From the NCBI RefSeq assembly GCF_019393635.1, contig NC_057863.1, positions 641,735,306-641,799,305 on the forward strand: 64,000 nucleotides of DNA, read 5' to 3'. The notes under the pieces were generated by a model. The model was given only the letters and a program-made list of their open reading frames with translations, was not told the origin of the DNA and ran no database searches. The DNA comes from Dromiciops gliroides. Its lineage: Eukaryota > Chordata > Mammalia > Microbiotheria > Microbiotheriidae. A program made the translations under genes and the position numbers. Shown here in pieces: positions 48,962-59,799 of this stretch. Positions within the stretch are counted from its first letter, which is position 1, and each line of letters starts with the position of its first letter.

Positions 48962-49085
48962 GGCTATTGTGAGGAGCTTATTGGCGTGGCCCTGAAGTTG
49001 GGAGGACCTGAGTTCAAATGTCACCTCAGACACTTACCAGCTGTATAACCCTGGGCAAGTCACTTAACCCCAATTGCCTTAAGCA
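48962..49085 (+). mobile_element. Diverged tRNA-derived SINE
   Basis: gttgggaggacctgagttca to caagtcacttaaccccaatt. The head is degraded. Confidence 0.75.
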
Positions 49086-49258
49086 TCTGGGGTCACCTCC
49101 AGTCATCCTGATATATATCTTGCCACTGGACCCAGATGGCTCTGGAGGAGAGAATTAGATTGGTGACTTTGCACAGACCTCCCTCACTTAAATCCAATTC
49201 ACTGCAAGTCATGACATCACCTCCAGATGTCCTGGCCCTTTTCAAGAATAAAGGGCAA

Positions 49259-49420
49259 GGGCAGCTAGGTGGCGCAGTAGATAGAGCACCAGCCCTGGAG
49301 TCAGGAGTACCTGAATTCAAATCCGGCCTCAGAGACTAAACACTTATTAGCTGTGTGACCCTGGGCAAGTCACTTAACCCCCATTGCCTGGCAAAACAAA
49401 CAAACAAACCAAAACAAAAA
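49259..49420 (+). mobile_element. tRNA-derived marsupial SINE (first of two at one site)
   Basis: A plus-strand copy preceded by aagaataaagggcaa and followed by agaatgaagggcaa. Confidence 0.93.
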
Positions 49421-49436
49421 AGAATGAAGGGCAAGG

Positions 49437-49563
49437 GGGCAGCTAGGTGGCCCAGTGGATAAAGCACCAGCCCTGGAGTCAGGAGGACCTGAGTTCAAAT
49501 CCACCCTCAGACACTTGACCCTGGGCGAGTCACTTAACCTTCATTGCCCAACAAAAACAAAAA
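49437..49563 (+). mobile_element. tRNA-derived marsupial SINE (second of two at one site)
   Basis: A plus-strand copy lacking part of the middle (gacacttgaccctgggcgag). It is followed by a third agaatgaagggcaa. Confidence 0.93.
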
Positions 49564-49831
49564 AGAATGAAGGGCAAACAACAATTGTGAGGATCGAATG
49601 AAATAATTATTGTAAAGTGCTTAACACAGTGCCTGGCACATAGAAGGCACTATGTAAATATTAACTATTATTAGCTATTATTATTCCAAGATATGCTCAA
49701 AATGGGTTCATGTGAACTGGATTTAAGTGAGCAAGGGCTGTGCAAGGTTACCAACCTCACTCTTCTCCAGAGTCATCTGGGTCCAGTGGCAAGATTTAGA
49801 ACAGGATGACTGGAAATGGTCCCAGATGTTT

Positions 49832-49950
49832 AAAGCAATTGGGATTAAGTGTCTTGCCTAGGGTCACACAGCTAGTATGAGTCAAGTGTCTGAGGTAAAA
49901 TTTGAACCTGGTTCCTCCTGACCCCAGGCCCAGTGCTCTATCCACTGCCC
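49832..49950 (-). mobile_element. Older tRNA-derived SINE
   Basis: A diverged minus-strand copy in the same kind of context as 47333. Confidence 0.78.
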
Positions 49951-50019
49951 CCAAGCACTGTGCTAAGCACTTTACAATAATTATCTCATTTGATCCTCAC
50001 AATAACCCTGGGAGGTAGG

Positions 50020-50790
50020 TGGTACCCTTTGACCCAGCAGCACCTTTACTAGGTCTATATCTCAAAGAGATCAAAGAAAAAGGAAAAGGACCCATTTGTA
50101 TAAAAATATTTATAGGGGCAGCTAGGTGGCTGCAGTGCATAGAGCACCGGCCCTGCAGTCAGAAGTACCTGAGTTCAAATCCGACCTCAGACGCTTAACA
50201 CTTACTAGCTGTGTGACCCTGGGCAAGTCACTTAACCCCAATTGCCTCACTAAAAAAACAAAAAAAACCCCAAAATTTATAGCAGCTCTTTTTGTAGTGA
50301 CAAAGAATTGGAAATTATGAAATGCCCATCAATTGGGGAATGGATGAACAAGTTGTGATATGTGATTGTGATAGAATATGATGAGCCAGATGGTTTCAGA
50401 AAAATCTGGGAAGATATAGGTGAACTGTTGCAAAGTGAGGTAAGCAGAACCCAGAGAACACTGAACACAATAACATCAATAATTTAACAATAATCAGACT
50501 TAGATACTCTGATCAATACAATGATCCATAACAATTCTGAAGGTCTCCTGATAATAAATATTATCCACCTCCAGAGTAAAAATGATGAACTTTGAGTGCA
50601 GATTAAAACAGATTTTTTTCCACTTTATTTTTCTTGCTTTAATTTTTTTTTTTTGCAGCATAGCTAATGTGGAAACATGTTTTGCATGACTTCACATGTA
50701 TAATTGTCATCATACTGCTTGCCTTCTCAACAAGGCAGGAGGGGCTGAAGGGAGGGAGAAAATTTAGAACTGAAAAAAAAAGAATATTTT
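50020..50790 (+). mobile_element. L1 3' end with SINE insertion
   Basis: L1 ORF2 C-terminal text on the plus strand (gcccatcaattggggaatgg) is followed by the marsupial L1 3' UTR (gcatgacttcacatgtataa, then ggctgaagggagggagaaaa) and an A tail. A SINE interrupts it at 50115-50270. Confidence 0.82.
50115..50270 (+). mobile_element. tRNA-derived marsupial SINE in L1
   Basis: A plus-strand copy. The L1 text aaatatttatag resumes after its A-rich tail. Confidence 0.92.
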
Positions 50791-51215
50791 TTTAACGGAG
50801 TCAGTTATGTCAAGACAACAAACACTCTCACTCCAGTGCTAGGTGGTGGGAAAACCGCTTAAAAGACCAAAGGAAGCAGTACCTGGCCTCTAGGAACACA
50901 AGGTCTATCAGTCAGTCAGTTATAAGCATTTATTAAGTGCCTACTATTGAGCATATAAAAGCAAAAGAGTCCCTGCTCGTGAGGAGCTCACAATTTACTG
51001 GGGGGGGGGACCCTCAAGAAATAACTATGTACAAATATACAAGGTAAATAAGAGCTAACTAAGAAGGAGACAACCTTGGAATGAAGAGGGATGGGAAAGA
51101 CCTATGGTAGAAGGTGGAACTTTAGCTGGGACTAAGAAGGAAGCCAGAGAGGGCAGGAGGCAGAGATGAGGAAGGAGATTATTCTAGGAATTCAGAGACA
51201 GCCAGAGAAAATCTG

Positions 51216-51352
51216 GAGCTAGGTGGCGCAGTGGATAAAGCACCAGCCCTGATTTCAGGAGGACCTGAGTTCAAATCTGGCCTCAGACACTTGACACTTA
51301 CTAGCTGTGTTACCTGGGCAAGTCACTTAACTCTCATTGCCCTGCCCCGCAC
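51216..51352 (+). mobile_element. tRNA-derived marsupial SINE
   Basis: A plus-strand copy, slightly 5' truncated. Confidence 0.9.
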
Positions 51353-51545
51353 CCTCCATCCCCCCAAAAATCCAGAGCCAAGAGACCAAGGGTGAGTGGG
51401 TGGGGGGAACAGCCAGAAGGCCTGTGTCACTAGGTGGAAGAGGATGTGGCAGGGGAATTAGGGGTGAAGCTAGAAAGAGAAGAGGGGGCTTTGAAGGCCA
51501 AAAAGATTTTCTATTTGCTCCTGGAGGAGATAGGGAGCCACTGAA

Positions 51546-51682
51546 ATTTATTATTTTTTTTTGTCATGGGGCAATGAGGGTTGTGACTTGCCCAGCCAGG
51601 GTCACACAGCTAGTATGTGCCAAGTGTCTGAGACTGGATTTGAACTCAGGTCCTCCTAAATCCAGGGCCACCTAGCTGCTTC
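51546..51682 (-). mobile_element. tRNA-derived marsupial SINE
   Basis: A minus-strand copy with a deleted middle and end (tccagggccacctagctgct). Confidence 0.87.
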
Positions 51683-52295
51683 GAGGCACTGAAATTTTAC
51701 TGAATGGGGAGTGACATGATCAGATCTTCACTTTAGGAAAATCCCTTTGGTGGGTGAATGGAGGTTGGACTGCATGGGAGAGAGCCTTGAGGCAGGTGGA
51801 GTAGGGCACTATATGGAGTAGGGCACAGCTACTGCAGTGATCCAGGAGTGAAGTGATGAGGGTCAGCTCAACAGCAGTGACAGTGTCAGAGGAGAGGAGG
51901 GTATCTGGGAGAGACTGTAATGACAGACCTAGGCAACATTTTGAATGAGGGGAGTGAGAAATAACGAGGGATTTGGAATAACTCCGAAATTATGAGCCTG
52001 AGAGATTTTTTTGGTTTATATATTCAAAGTTGGAAAAAGATCAACTAAGTGTTAATTTTCCATCTTAGAATCTACTTCAAAGGGAGGACTTGAACCCACT
52101 TAATAAATGCTTAGTCTGCCAGTAAACATTTCCAGAACATCTCCCAAATTGAGACCTTAAAGAAGCCAGCTCATAGGCCCCTGGCAAATGGTTTAAATCT
52201 CTCCCTCCTTTCAGGGTCTAGCCCTGAGTTATTCAGAGAGATTTCAATAGATATTTCCCAACTATAGGGCCTCTCTAGGCCTATTTGGGGAATAT

Positions 52296-52442
52296 TAATT
52301 TTTTTTGCAGGACAATGAGGGTTAAGTGACTTACCCAAGGTCACACAGTTAGTAAGTGTCAAGTGTCTGAGGACAGATTTGAACTTGGGTCCTCCTGAAT
52401 CCAGGACTGGTGCTTTATCCACTGTGCCACCTAGCTGCCCCC
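52296..52442 (-). mobile_element. tRNA-derived marsupial SINE
   Basis: A minus-strand full-length copy. The flank ctatttgggg/ctatctgggg suggests the target duplication. Confidence 0.92.
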
Positions 52443-52920
52443 CTATCTGGGGATATTCTTAATCTTCTCTAATCAATTACTCAATGAACAGGTCTTAATT
52501 AGCAGAGGGCCACAAAAGATACAAAGAAAAAGCAAAAAACAATACCTGCCCTCAAGGGCCCTACCTTCTAAGGAGGGAGACACTGCACAGCTAAGTTTGG
52601 ACGCTTGAGACAAAACTCTTTTCTGAAAGAATAAGATACTACACTGTATTTGAAAAACCGCTTAGCACAACTAACACAATGCCTGGGCTTACAGTAGGCA
52701 CGAAATAAAAAATGCTTGTTCCCTTCCCTTCACACTGCCAAACACCTCAGGAGAAAAAAAGTGCATAAAGGTCCACACGAGAAAAAAAACAAAACAAATT
52801 ATAATTTAAAATAAGATCCTCAGTGCAAAGTAGAAACCCTGTATCTGGAGGCATCTAAGGCCTGCAGGAAAGAGGTCTAAATATATTCTTTGGATCCCCC
52901 CACCCCCCTACCTCCAGTTT

Positions 52921-53068
52921 GTTTTTTTTTTAAGTGAGGCAATTGGGGTTAAGTGACTTGCCCAGGGTCACACAGCTAGTAAGTGTTAAGTGTCTGAGGC
53001 TGAATTTGAACTCAGGTACTCCTGACTCCAGGGCCAGTGCTCTATCCACTGCACCACCTAGCTGCCCC
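52921..53068 (-). mobile_element. tRNA-derived marsupial SINE
   Basis: A minus-strand copy flanked by acctccagttt on both sides. Confidence 0.93.
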
Positions 53069-53344
53069 CCACCTCCAGTTTTAAACTCAGCAGACATCAG
53101 CCCAAATCCAGGAAATTTGAGATAATAAAAAGATAGCCCTAGGGGGATGCAGGAAAAACAGGAGTCCCTTTCCCCAGATCAACCCAACCTAACCCACCTC
53201 AAAGATGGGGGTATCCAAAGTGTCCCAGCCAGAGATTCCTAACCTGAGGCTATGTGGTATCATCCAACCAGACAGAACAACTCTGACCAGACCCTAACCT
53301 TAGTTCTACATTTTTGTTTTTCTCAGTAGCTGTGATGATGGGAG

Positions 53345-53580
53345 GGTAGCCAGGGGTGAAGTGACTGTAGCATCAAGACCTGGAGTCAAGAAGACATGAG
53401 TTCAAATATGACCTTGGGCACATGCTATCTGTGTGACCCTGAGCAAGTCACTTCACCCTGTTTGCCTCAGTTTCCTCAACTGTAAAATGAACTAGAGAAG
53501 GAAATGGCAAACCACTCCAGAATCTTTGCCAAGAAAACCCCAAATGGGTCAGGAAACTGAAAAGACCTCCTAATAAAAAG
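53345..53580 (+). mobile_element. MAR1-type CORE-SINE
   Basis: A plus-strand copy with the tail ctagagaaggaaatggcaaa and the end gggtcaggaaactgaaaaga. Confidence 0.72.
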
Positions 53581-53934
53581 ATTTGATAAGGTTTAAGCTG
53601 TGCCATGAAGAGAGTCTAAGAGGTAAAAGGAAAACAGGAAACAAGCATTCATTAAAGCACCTACTATGTGCCAGGCGCAGATTATTATTTCACTTGCTCC
53701 TCCCATAACGAGAGAGGAAGGGAGGGCAGGCTGGTGCTCCTGAGGGCTTCCTAGGGGACCTGGGTGTGCGGGAGCTAGGTTAGTTTAAGAAGATCTGCCC
53801 CCTGGGCTACCATTTTGCCTCTGGGGTACCGGCTACCTTCAGGGGATTTCCCCATCCTCCCATCTGAAACCAAGAATTGTATCTGCCCTTCCACCCAGAA
53901 AAAGGAGACAGAAATCATAACAAATGGGGTCCAT

Positions 53935-53940
53935 TTTATT
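53935..53940 (-). terminator. SDHAF1: SDHAF1 poly(A) signal (minus strand)
   Basis: AATAAA on the minus strand, about 370 bases after the SDHAF1 stop. Confidence 0.75.
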
Positions 53941-54311
53941 GGGGGGAAGGGAGAACAGCTGCCCCAGAATCAGGCCCAAGAGCCCCTCTCTGAGGATCCT
54001 CACAGCACAGGCTGGAGGCTTTGAGGTATGAGAAGGTGGGACGCCAATGGGTCCAAGACCTGGGGAAGTCTTGGAAGGATTTGGGTCAAACTGTGGGGAC
54101 TTGGGGTGTTGTTGGTAGGGGGGACTCGGGGTTTTTCTGTTTGTTTTTTCCTTCCTTTTCCTCCAGGGATAGGAGGTTGAGACAGGTCCAGGACGGTCTA
54201 CTGCGGGAGCCTGGAAGGTGCGGGAGGGAGAGTGTGACCAGGCTCCGTGGGCGCGCGCTGACAATGTCTGTGCGTACCCAGGCTTCTGGGAGGGCCGGAG
54301 CTGGGCATCTC

Positions 54312-54629
54312 TCAGGGCTCCTTTGTCCCGGCTTCTGGCTTCGGCTCCGAGTGCGGCTGCAGCGCCGGGTCCGAGTCCGACGCCCCCGGGGGTGGTCTGG
54401 GGACGAAGACGCCCATGCCCGTGGTGTGGCTGCCCCGCAGCTGCTCCAGCTGGCGCCGGCCGCGTCGGTATAAGTACTCGATCCGCAGCACGTCGGTCCG
54501 CTGCAGGCGCGCGTGCTCCCGGAACTCGGCTCGGACCCGCGCCTCGGCGCCGGGCTTTCCCCGCGCGGCGCGCAGCAGCTCCCGGTACAGGCCTAGGACC
54601 TGCTTCTGCAGCCGGCTGTGCCGGCTCAT
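54312..54629 (-). CDS. SDHAF1: SDHAF1, complex II assembly factor
   Basis: SDHAF1 is a mitochondrial matrix LYR protein that helps insert Fe-S clusters into SDHB during complex II assembly; human mutations cause infantile leukoencephalopathy. The whole 105-residue protein is one exon: [20 protein letters not shown] carries the LYR motif, followed by [19 protein letters not shown] and [20 protein letters not shown], nearly identical to human. The C-terminal tail after VFVPRPPP is short and diverged (human about 115 residues). A 3' splice site (ctctag) stands three bases before the ATG, and a donor fits at 54873, so a noncoding 5' exon is likely. Confidence 0.97.
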   Translation of the reverse strand: MSRHSRLQKQVLGLYRELLRAARGKPGAEARVRAEFREHARLQRTDVLRIEYLYRRGRRQLEQLRGSHTTGMGVFVPRPPPGASDSDPALQPHSEPKPEAGTKEP

Positions 54630-54959
54630 GGCCTAGAGTGGAGCAGCAAGCGCAGGTCTGTCAGTCAGGGAGACCAGGGCTCAAATCCCGCCTCGAGACT
54701 CGCTGGCCAGTCACGGCACTTCTCTGGACCTCAGTTTCTTCATCTGGAAAATGGGGACGATGGCGCTCGCACTCCCTCCCTCCCTCCCTCCCAGGGTAAG
54801 GAGGAAAGCGCTATGCGAACCTCCAGGCATGTCCTTCCTTCCCCCGGACGCCCGAGCTGGCCTCTCACTCACCCGGGGATCAGGGCTCCGGCCCAGGGGC
54901 TTCTGGTCCAGGCCAGGCCTGGGCAGCTCCAGCGGTAAGGGCAGGCAGTCCGTCGGGGC

Positions 54960-55045
54960 GTTCCAAAACGAGCTCCGCCATGCTTCCGGATCTCCTGCCA
55001 CCGATTGGTCGCCGGAATCAGTGACGTCACGAACGGGAGAAGCTT
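54960..55045 (-). promoter_or_regulatory. SDHAF1: SDHAF1 promoter: CCAAT box and CRE
   Basis: Inverted CCAAT (ATTGG at 55004-55008) and a perfect TGACGTCA at 55022-55029, just upstream of the inferred noncoding first exon. Confidence 0.65.
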
Positions 55046-55950
55046 CCCCTCCCCTCCACCTGTGTCCTTGACCAGCCCGGGGAGGAGAGGGCCTGGCCAG
55101 TGTCAGCCCCAGAGGGGCCGGGGCGGTGCTAAACCACTGGACGTCTGGGGCCCGGATGGGGCAGGAGGCAGGGAAGGAGGGATTGTTTAGCCAGGTTAAG
55201 ACAAGGCAGGGAAGAGACATGATGAGTGTCCCAAACATTTGAAAGGCAGTTACTTGGAATTGGGCTTAGGGTTGCTCTGCTTGGCCCCAGAGGGAAGAAC
55301 TGGGAGCTTTGGGCAAATGATGATCCTAATTTCCTTTTTAGGTTTGAGGTCAGGAAAATCCCACAGTGGAATAAATTGCCTGATGTAGCGGAGGATTCCC
55401 TCTTTCGGGATGTCTTCCAATAAAGGTTGGCCGACCATTTGTCTGGAATGTTACAGAGGAGATTCTCTAGGGGGTGTGGATTGGATCAAGACAGTCCTTT
55501 CCACGCCTGAACCTGCAGGATCCTGTGACTGGGTGCTTAGGTCAGAGGGGGTGAGGGCTGCGCCCACTGGACCCTCAGGGCTCTGACGCAGCAGAGGAAG
55601 ATTGAGTCCCTGAGGAGACATGGGGGGAGAGGAGAAGACTGAAGCCTGGGTCTCTTTGTGAGGTATGGGGGGGCCCTAGATGCTGGGTCACTGCTGCAAA
55701 GCTGGGGGCTATAGTACTGGGTCCCCAAGGGGTCAGGGGCTAGACACCCCAACTTTCTAAGGAGAGAGGAATCTGTGAAGAAGGGAAGAATAGGGGAGGA
55801 GGAAGGAGTAGAATGGGGGCAGGGGGGAGTATTCCGAGGCCACAAATGCTTCCAGTCGTTTGCCAAAATCCATTTATTGACAAGTTCAGCAGAGACAGAC
55901 AGTACCCTGGTCAGAGGTGCCAGGCCTTTGTGGGAGTGGGGGTAACCACA

Positions 55951-56072
55951 GACCAGAGCAGCGACATTATTATCAAGTGGAGAAATAATCTTCGTTGTAG
56001 ACAGGAGACCAGACCAGAGCAGCAACATTATTATCAAGTAGAGAAATAATCTTCGTTGTAGACAGGAGAGTG
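55951..56072. repeat. 61-bp tandem duplication
   Basis: Two copies (from 55951 and from 56012) of a unit beginning gaccagagcagc. They differ at only two sites plus the junction. Confidence 0.93.
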
Positions 56073-56087
56073 CACCTTCTTTATGCT

Positions 56088-56208
56088 ATGGCAGAGAGAG
56101 AGAGACAGAGAGACAGAGAGAGAGAAAGAGAGCGACACAGAGAGAGAGCGAGAGAGAGAGCAAGAGAGCGAGAGCGAGAGCGAGAGCGAGAGCGAGAGCG
56201 AGAGCGAG

Positions 56209-56258
<50 letters not shown>

Positions 56259-56262
56259 CGAG

Positions 56263-56312
<50 letters not shown>
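56088..56312. repeat. (GA)n array with CGAGAG blocks
   Basis: About 220 bp of GAGA, including two blocks of repeated agagcg (56165-56216 and 56252-56270). Confidence 0.97.
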
Positions 56313-56314
<2 letters not shown>

Positions 56315-56534
56315 GATTAGGGGAGTGGAAGCTTCCCTAGCTTTGGGGGAGTAGATCATCTGGGATTCTGTTTGCAGGGATGCTGTGAAGGACCAGAGCT
56401 GCCTCAGACATTGAACACTTGGGGCCAGAGAGAAGGGAGAAAACTAGGGTATTAATTAGGGAGGGGGAATTATGGGTTAGGGGCCAAAAAAAGGGTGAGG
56501 GCTGAGAGTCTGGAGCACTAAGGTACTTACTTAC

Positions 56535-57664
56535 CATCGACTAAAGGCTTGAGCTCTGCAGGACCAGAAGACGTCATCCAGGCTAGTGGCAGGAAGCCCA
56601 CCCCGGAGGCGAAGGTCATCCCGGGGGTCCCCGTTGAAGTCACCACAGGCAGCTTGCAGCTGCCCACCCAGGGCTCGGGCAGCCCTCAGGACCACTGCAC
56701 CTTCTGGCCCCACCAGCACCCGGAGAAGGGGTGGTTTCTCCACAAGGACCTTACCTGACCCGGCCCAACGGGCTGTGACTCCTCCACATACCTGCGCTGG
56801 CAGTTGGGCCCTGTACCCATTCACCTTGAGAGCAGAAAAGGAAGTCAGGGGGACTGGCTGAGGTTGGGGGAGGACAGGATACAGGTGTTCCTTGGGGGTT
56901 GGGGATTAGGGAAGAAGAATGAGGAGCTGCTTAGATTGTTTTTTGTTTGTTTTTTTGTGGGGCAGTAAGGGTTAAGTGACTTGCTGAGGGTCACACAGCT
57001 AATAAGTGTCAAGTGTCTGAGGCCACATTTGAACTCAGGTCCTCCTGATTCCAGGGCTGGTGTTTTATCCATTGTGCTACCTAGCTGCCCGAGAGCTGCT
57101 TAGATTGTGAGAGAGAAGAATCTCGGGCAAGAACCCAGGCCAAGTGCTCCCAGTCTTTCTTGTCTGAGGCAGCTCACTATAAAGTCATTTGAAGTTCTGG
57201 CTGTGGTCCATGAATGTCTTTGAAAAAGATAATTTACTTTAGGATCAGCGACTTACCCAGACTGCCCTTTTGGGTCCCACAGTCACGCAGCCATCCCGGA
57301 ATTGAATGATGACCCACGCTCGTGGGGCTGGGCAGCCTGAGCAGGGTGGGTATTCTGTGACCACACGGAACCAGTCAGGATCCTGGGAGTCGGCCCCAGC
57401 CAGGACTGCCAGCTCATAGGCTCCTGGGGCAGCAAGATCAGGGACTCTGCCTTGGAAACCATCAAAGGTGGTGAAGACACCTCCTGGCACCAGACGACAA
57501 GTTGCAGCACTTCCTTTTCTCAGAGGCCCCCTACAGACTCGCACACCTCGGTCCAGGCCGCAGCCCAGGCTTTGGGGACATTGGAATGGTTGGCACCTCA
57601 GGCGACCCCCTGCCTGGCAGATGCAGCGTTCCTGGCAGCCTGGGAGGACGAGAGACTCTCCCAC
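56535..57664 (-). CDS. VWD-domain protein (zonadhesin/tectorin/FCGBP-type), two exons seen
   Basis: Two minus-strand exons, 57257-57664 (136 codons) and 56535-56824, join in phase with GT/AG borders. Exon one starts VGESLVLPGCQERCICQAGG and RLRCQPFQCPQSLGCG, the Cys-rich linker that follows a TIL domain, then CRLVPGGVFTTFDGFQGRV, the start of a von Willebrand D domain. The domain continues WVIIQFRDGCVTV, VWVNGYRAQLPAQVCGG, to AACGDFNGDPRDDLRL and VFWSCRAQ. This is the order seen in zonadhesin, alpha-tectorin and FCGBP, secreted or matrix proteins. The usual GDPHY is replaced by PGGVF and GLCGNFNG by AACGDFNG, so calcium binding may be altered. The second exon ends in phase 2 with a good donor; C8/TIL exons and a signal peptide exon were not found. 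A SINE sits in the intron. I recall no such gene between SDHAF1 and LRFN3 in human. Confidence 0.78.
56937..57090 (-). mobile_element. tRNA-derived marsupial SINE in the VWD gene intron
   Basis: A minus-strand copy flanked by gagctgcttagattgt on both sides. Confidence 0.94.
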
Positions 57665-58269
57665 CTGGGGAGAGGGCCTTGTCAGACCTGAAGTTCCCTC
57701 CCCAGTAATCCACTCACTCATTCCCCAGGACAACTGTTTCAAATTGGCTCTTCCTCTCTTTTTGGTACTAACCATTCTCTTAAGATACCTGCACTTGGAG
57801 ATTTAGCCTGAATTCCTAAGGTTAAGTCAGACAGAGCCTTGGTCGGGCAGGGCTCATAAATCTAGTCCATTTTACAGATTAGCAAAGTAAAGCCTGGGGA
57901 AATTAAATTATTTTATCAAGGTCACACACGTAATAAGTGAACTTTAATACTCAAATCCTAAATTTCCTTATCTGCAAAATGGAAAACAATCCCTGTAATT
58001 TGAGGAAGGTAGCATTGGCCTGTAAGTTACCCTACTGCCCAGGCTGGCTGAGGCTGAGGGATAGCATCTTCTATGGGATGAAGTTTATGAATCTATACTG
58101 TTCCGGTGTTCCAGCCTCCCCCCCCTTCCCAACCTCCTGGCAAGTCACTTAACTTCTGTCTGCCTCAGTTTCCTCAACTGTGAAATAGGGATAATAATAG
58201 CACCTAGCTCCCAGAGTAGTTGTCACTGTTATTTGTAAATTGCTTAGAACAATGCTTGGCATAGCAAGT

Positions 58270-58423
58270 CCTTTTTTTTTTTTTTTTGGTGAGGCAATTG
58301 GGGTTAAGTGACTTGCCCAGGGTCATACAGCTAGTAAGTGTCAAGTGTCTGAGGCTGGATTTGAACTCAGGTCCTCCTGACTCCAGGGCCAGTGCTCTAT
58401 CTACTGCGCCACCTAGCTGCCCT
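58270..58423 (-). mobile_element. tRNA-derived marsupial SINE
   Basis: A minus-strand copy inserted next to an older MIR (58135-58260, cctcagtttcctcaactgtg). Confidence 0.92.
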
Positions 58424-58754
58424 TTAGCAGGTACTTTTAAAAAATCCTCTTTTCCTCCCCGCGCCCCCCCCCCCAAAAATCCTATATAAAAGTAAGCTCT
58501 AAAGCTGTGGTAATTGCCTTTGTCCTTCACTTCCTCACTTTCTGCCCCTTCTGGAGCCTTGGTCATGTAGTCATTCCCTCACCAATGCCTTCAGTCTCTC
58601 CCCGCCTCAGGTTTTTCCACCATCTGCCTAAAACATGCTGAGGCTTCCTGGCTCCTGATAAGCTTTGCTCTCTTGGAAAGTCAATACACCCTGAGCCTGG
58701 CTCATTTGGGAAGTGCCTCCACTTGCCCACAGTCTCTTCTTCTTCTTCTTTCTT

Positions 58755-58900
58755 CTTCTTTTTTAGTGAGGCAATTGGGGTTAAGTGACTTGCCCAGGGT
58801 CACACAGCTGGTAAGTATCAAGTGTCTGAGGTCGGATTTGAACTCAGGTCCTTCTGAATCCAGGGTGGGTGCTCTATCCACTGTGGCCACCTAGCTGCCC
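58755..58900 (-). mobile_element. tRNA-derived marsupial SINE
   Basis: A minus-strand copy with a TTC-repeat tail (ttcttcttctttcttcttc), followed by a MIR at 58910-59045. Confidence 0.92.
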
Positions 58901-59059
58901 CTAGGCCAACTCATTTTTACAGATGTGGAAACTTAGGCACAGGGAGGGAAAGTGACTTCTCTAAGGTCATACACATAGCAGACAACAAAGGTGGGATGTG
59001 AACCCAGGTCTTCTAACTCCAGAGCTGGAATTCTTTCCACTATACCATTGGGTTCCTCT

Positions 59060-59106
59060 TTTAGTGAGTGAGTGAGTGTGTTTGTGTGTTTGTGTGTGTG
59101 TGTGTA
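59060..59106. repeat. (TG)n-rich simple repeat
   Basis: gagtgagtgagtgtgtttgt and then TG units. Confidence 0.85.
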
Positions 59107-59519
59107 TTTAGGTCTTTTTTTTTTCTCCTTAACACTCCACACCATCTATACAATCACAGACCGAGGTTGAAGGGACCTCAGAGGGCATGTAATCCAGCTC
59201 CCTCATTGTACACATTCATCCCCCAAGTTCTTCACCTCCCTAGATGATCCCTAGAGCACTATCTTCAGCCCCAACCCCTCTCCTATCCTCCAGACTGGCA
59301 GCTTTAACTGTCTGCAAAATACCTCTGTGAGGATGCCAAGGTCAGTAAGTCCTAAACAAAGATCATTATCTGTTTCTTAGGCACATCAAGCTGCTCTTGA
59401 TTGCAGAGCTGCTTCCTTGTGCACAGATCATAAAAGCTCACACGTGTGCATGCAAACACATGTGCCAGCCACCTTCCCCAGGGAGTGGGGATCGGATAAA
59501 AATTAGAAGTGATTCCACA

Positions 59520-59672
59520 GGGGCAGCTAGGTGGCGCAGTGCCTAGGTTGAGCACTGGCCCTGGATTCAGGAGGACCTGAGTTCAAACGCGACCTCAGAC
59601 AGTTGACTTGACACTCACTGGCTGTGTGACCCTGGGCAAGTCACTTAACCCCAATTGCCTTATCCACCCCCC
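59520..59672 (+). mobile_element. tRNA-derived marsupial SINE
   Basis: A plus-strand copy with the flank agaagtgat on both sides. Confidence 0.92.
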
Positions 59673-59799
59673 CCAAAATTAACCACTAGAAGTGATCCCA
59701 CCACCTGAGAAATGACTGACCAAATGGGGCACACGGATGTCATGGAATCTAACTATGCCTTCAGAAGGGAGGAATAGGAAGGATTTCCAGGTGCTTGAC

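Larger units (their letters stand above)
50800..52290. other. Interspersed-repeat text, family not recognised
   Basis: Around the SINEs at 51216 and 51546 lies a repeat-like text (aagcatttattaagtgccta to gaaggaagccagagagggca to ggttggactgcatgggagag) common in mammalian intergenic DNA. I cannot name it. No gene is seen. Confidence 0.4.

Noticed and set aside
55226-55438. Short frames on both strands between SDHAF1 and the VWD gene
   Set aside because: There is no recognisable homology, no splice signals fitting either neighbour, and frames are open on both strands at once.
56070-56359. Open frames of Arg-Glu and Ser-Arg repeats
   Set aside because: They are translations of the GA microsatellite in several frames and are not genes.
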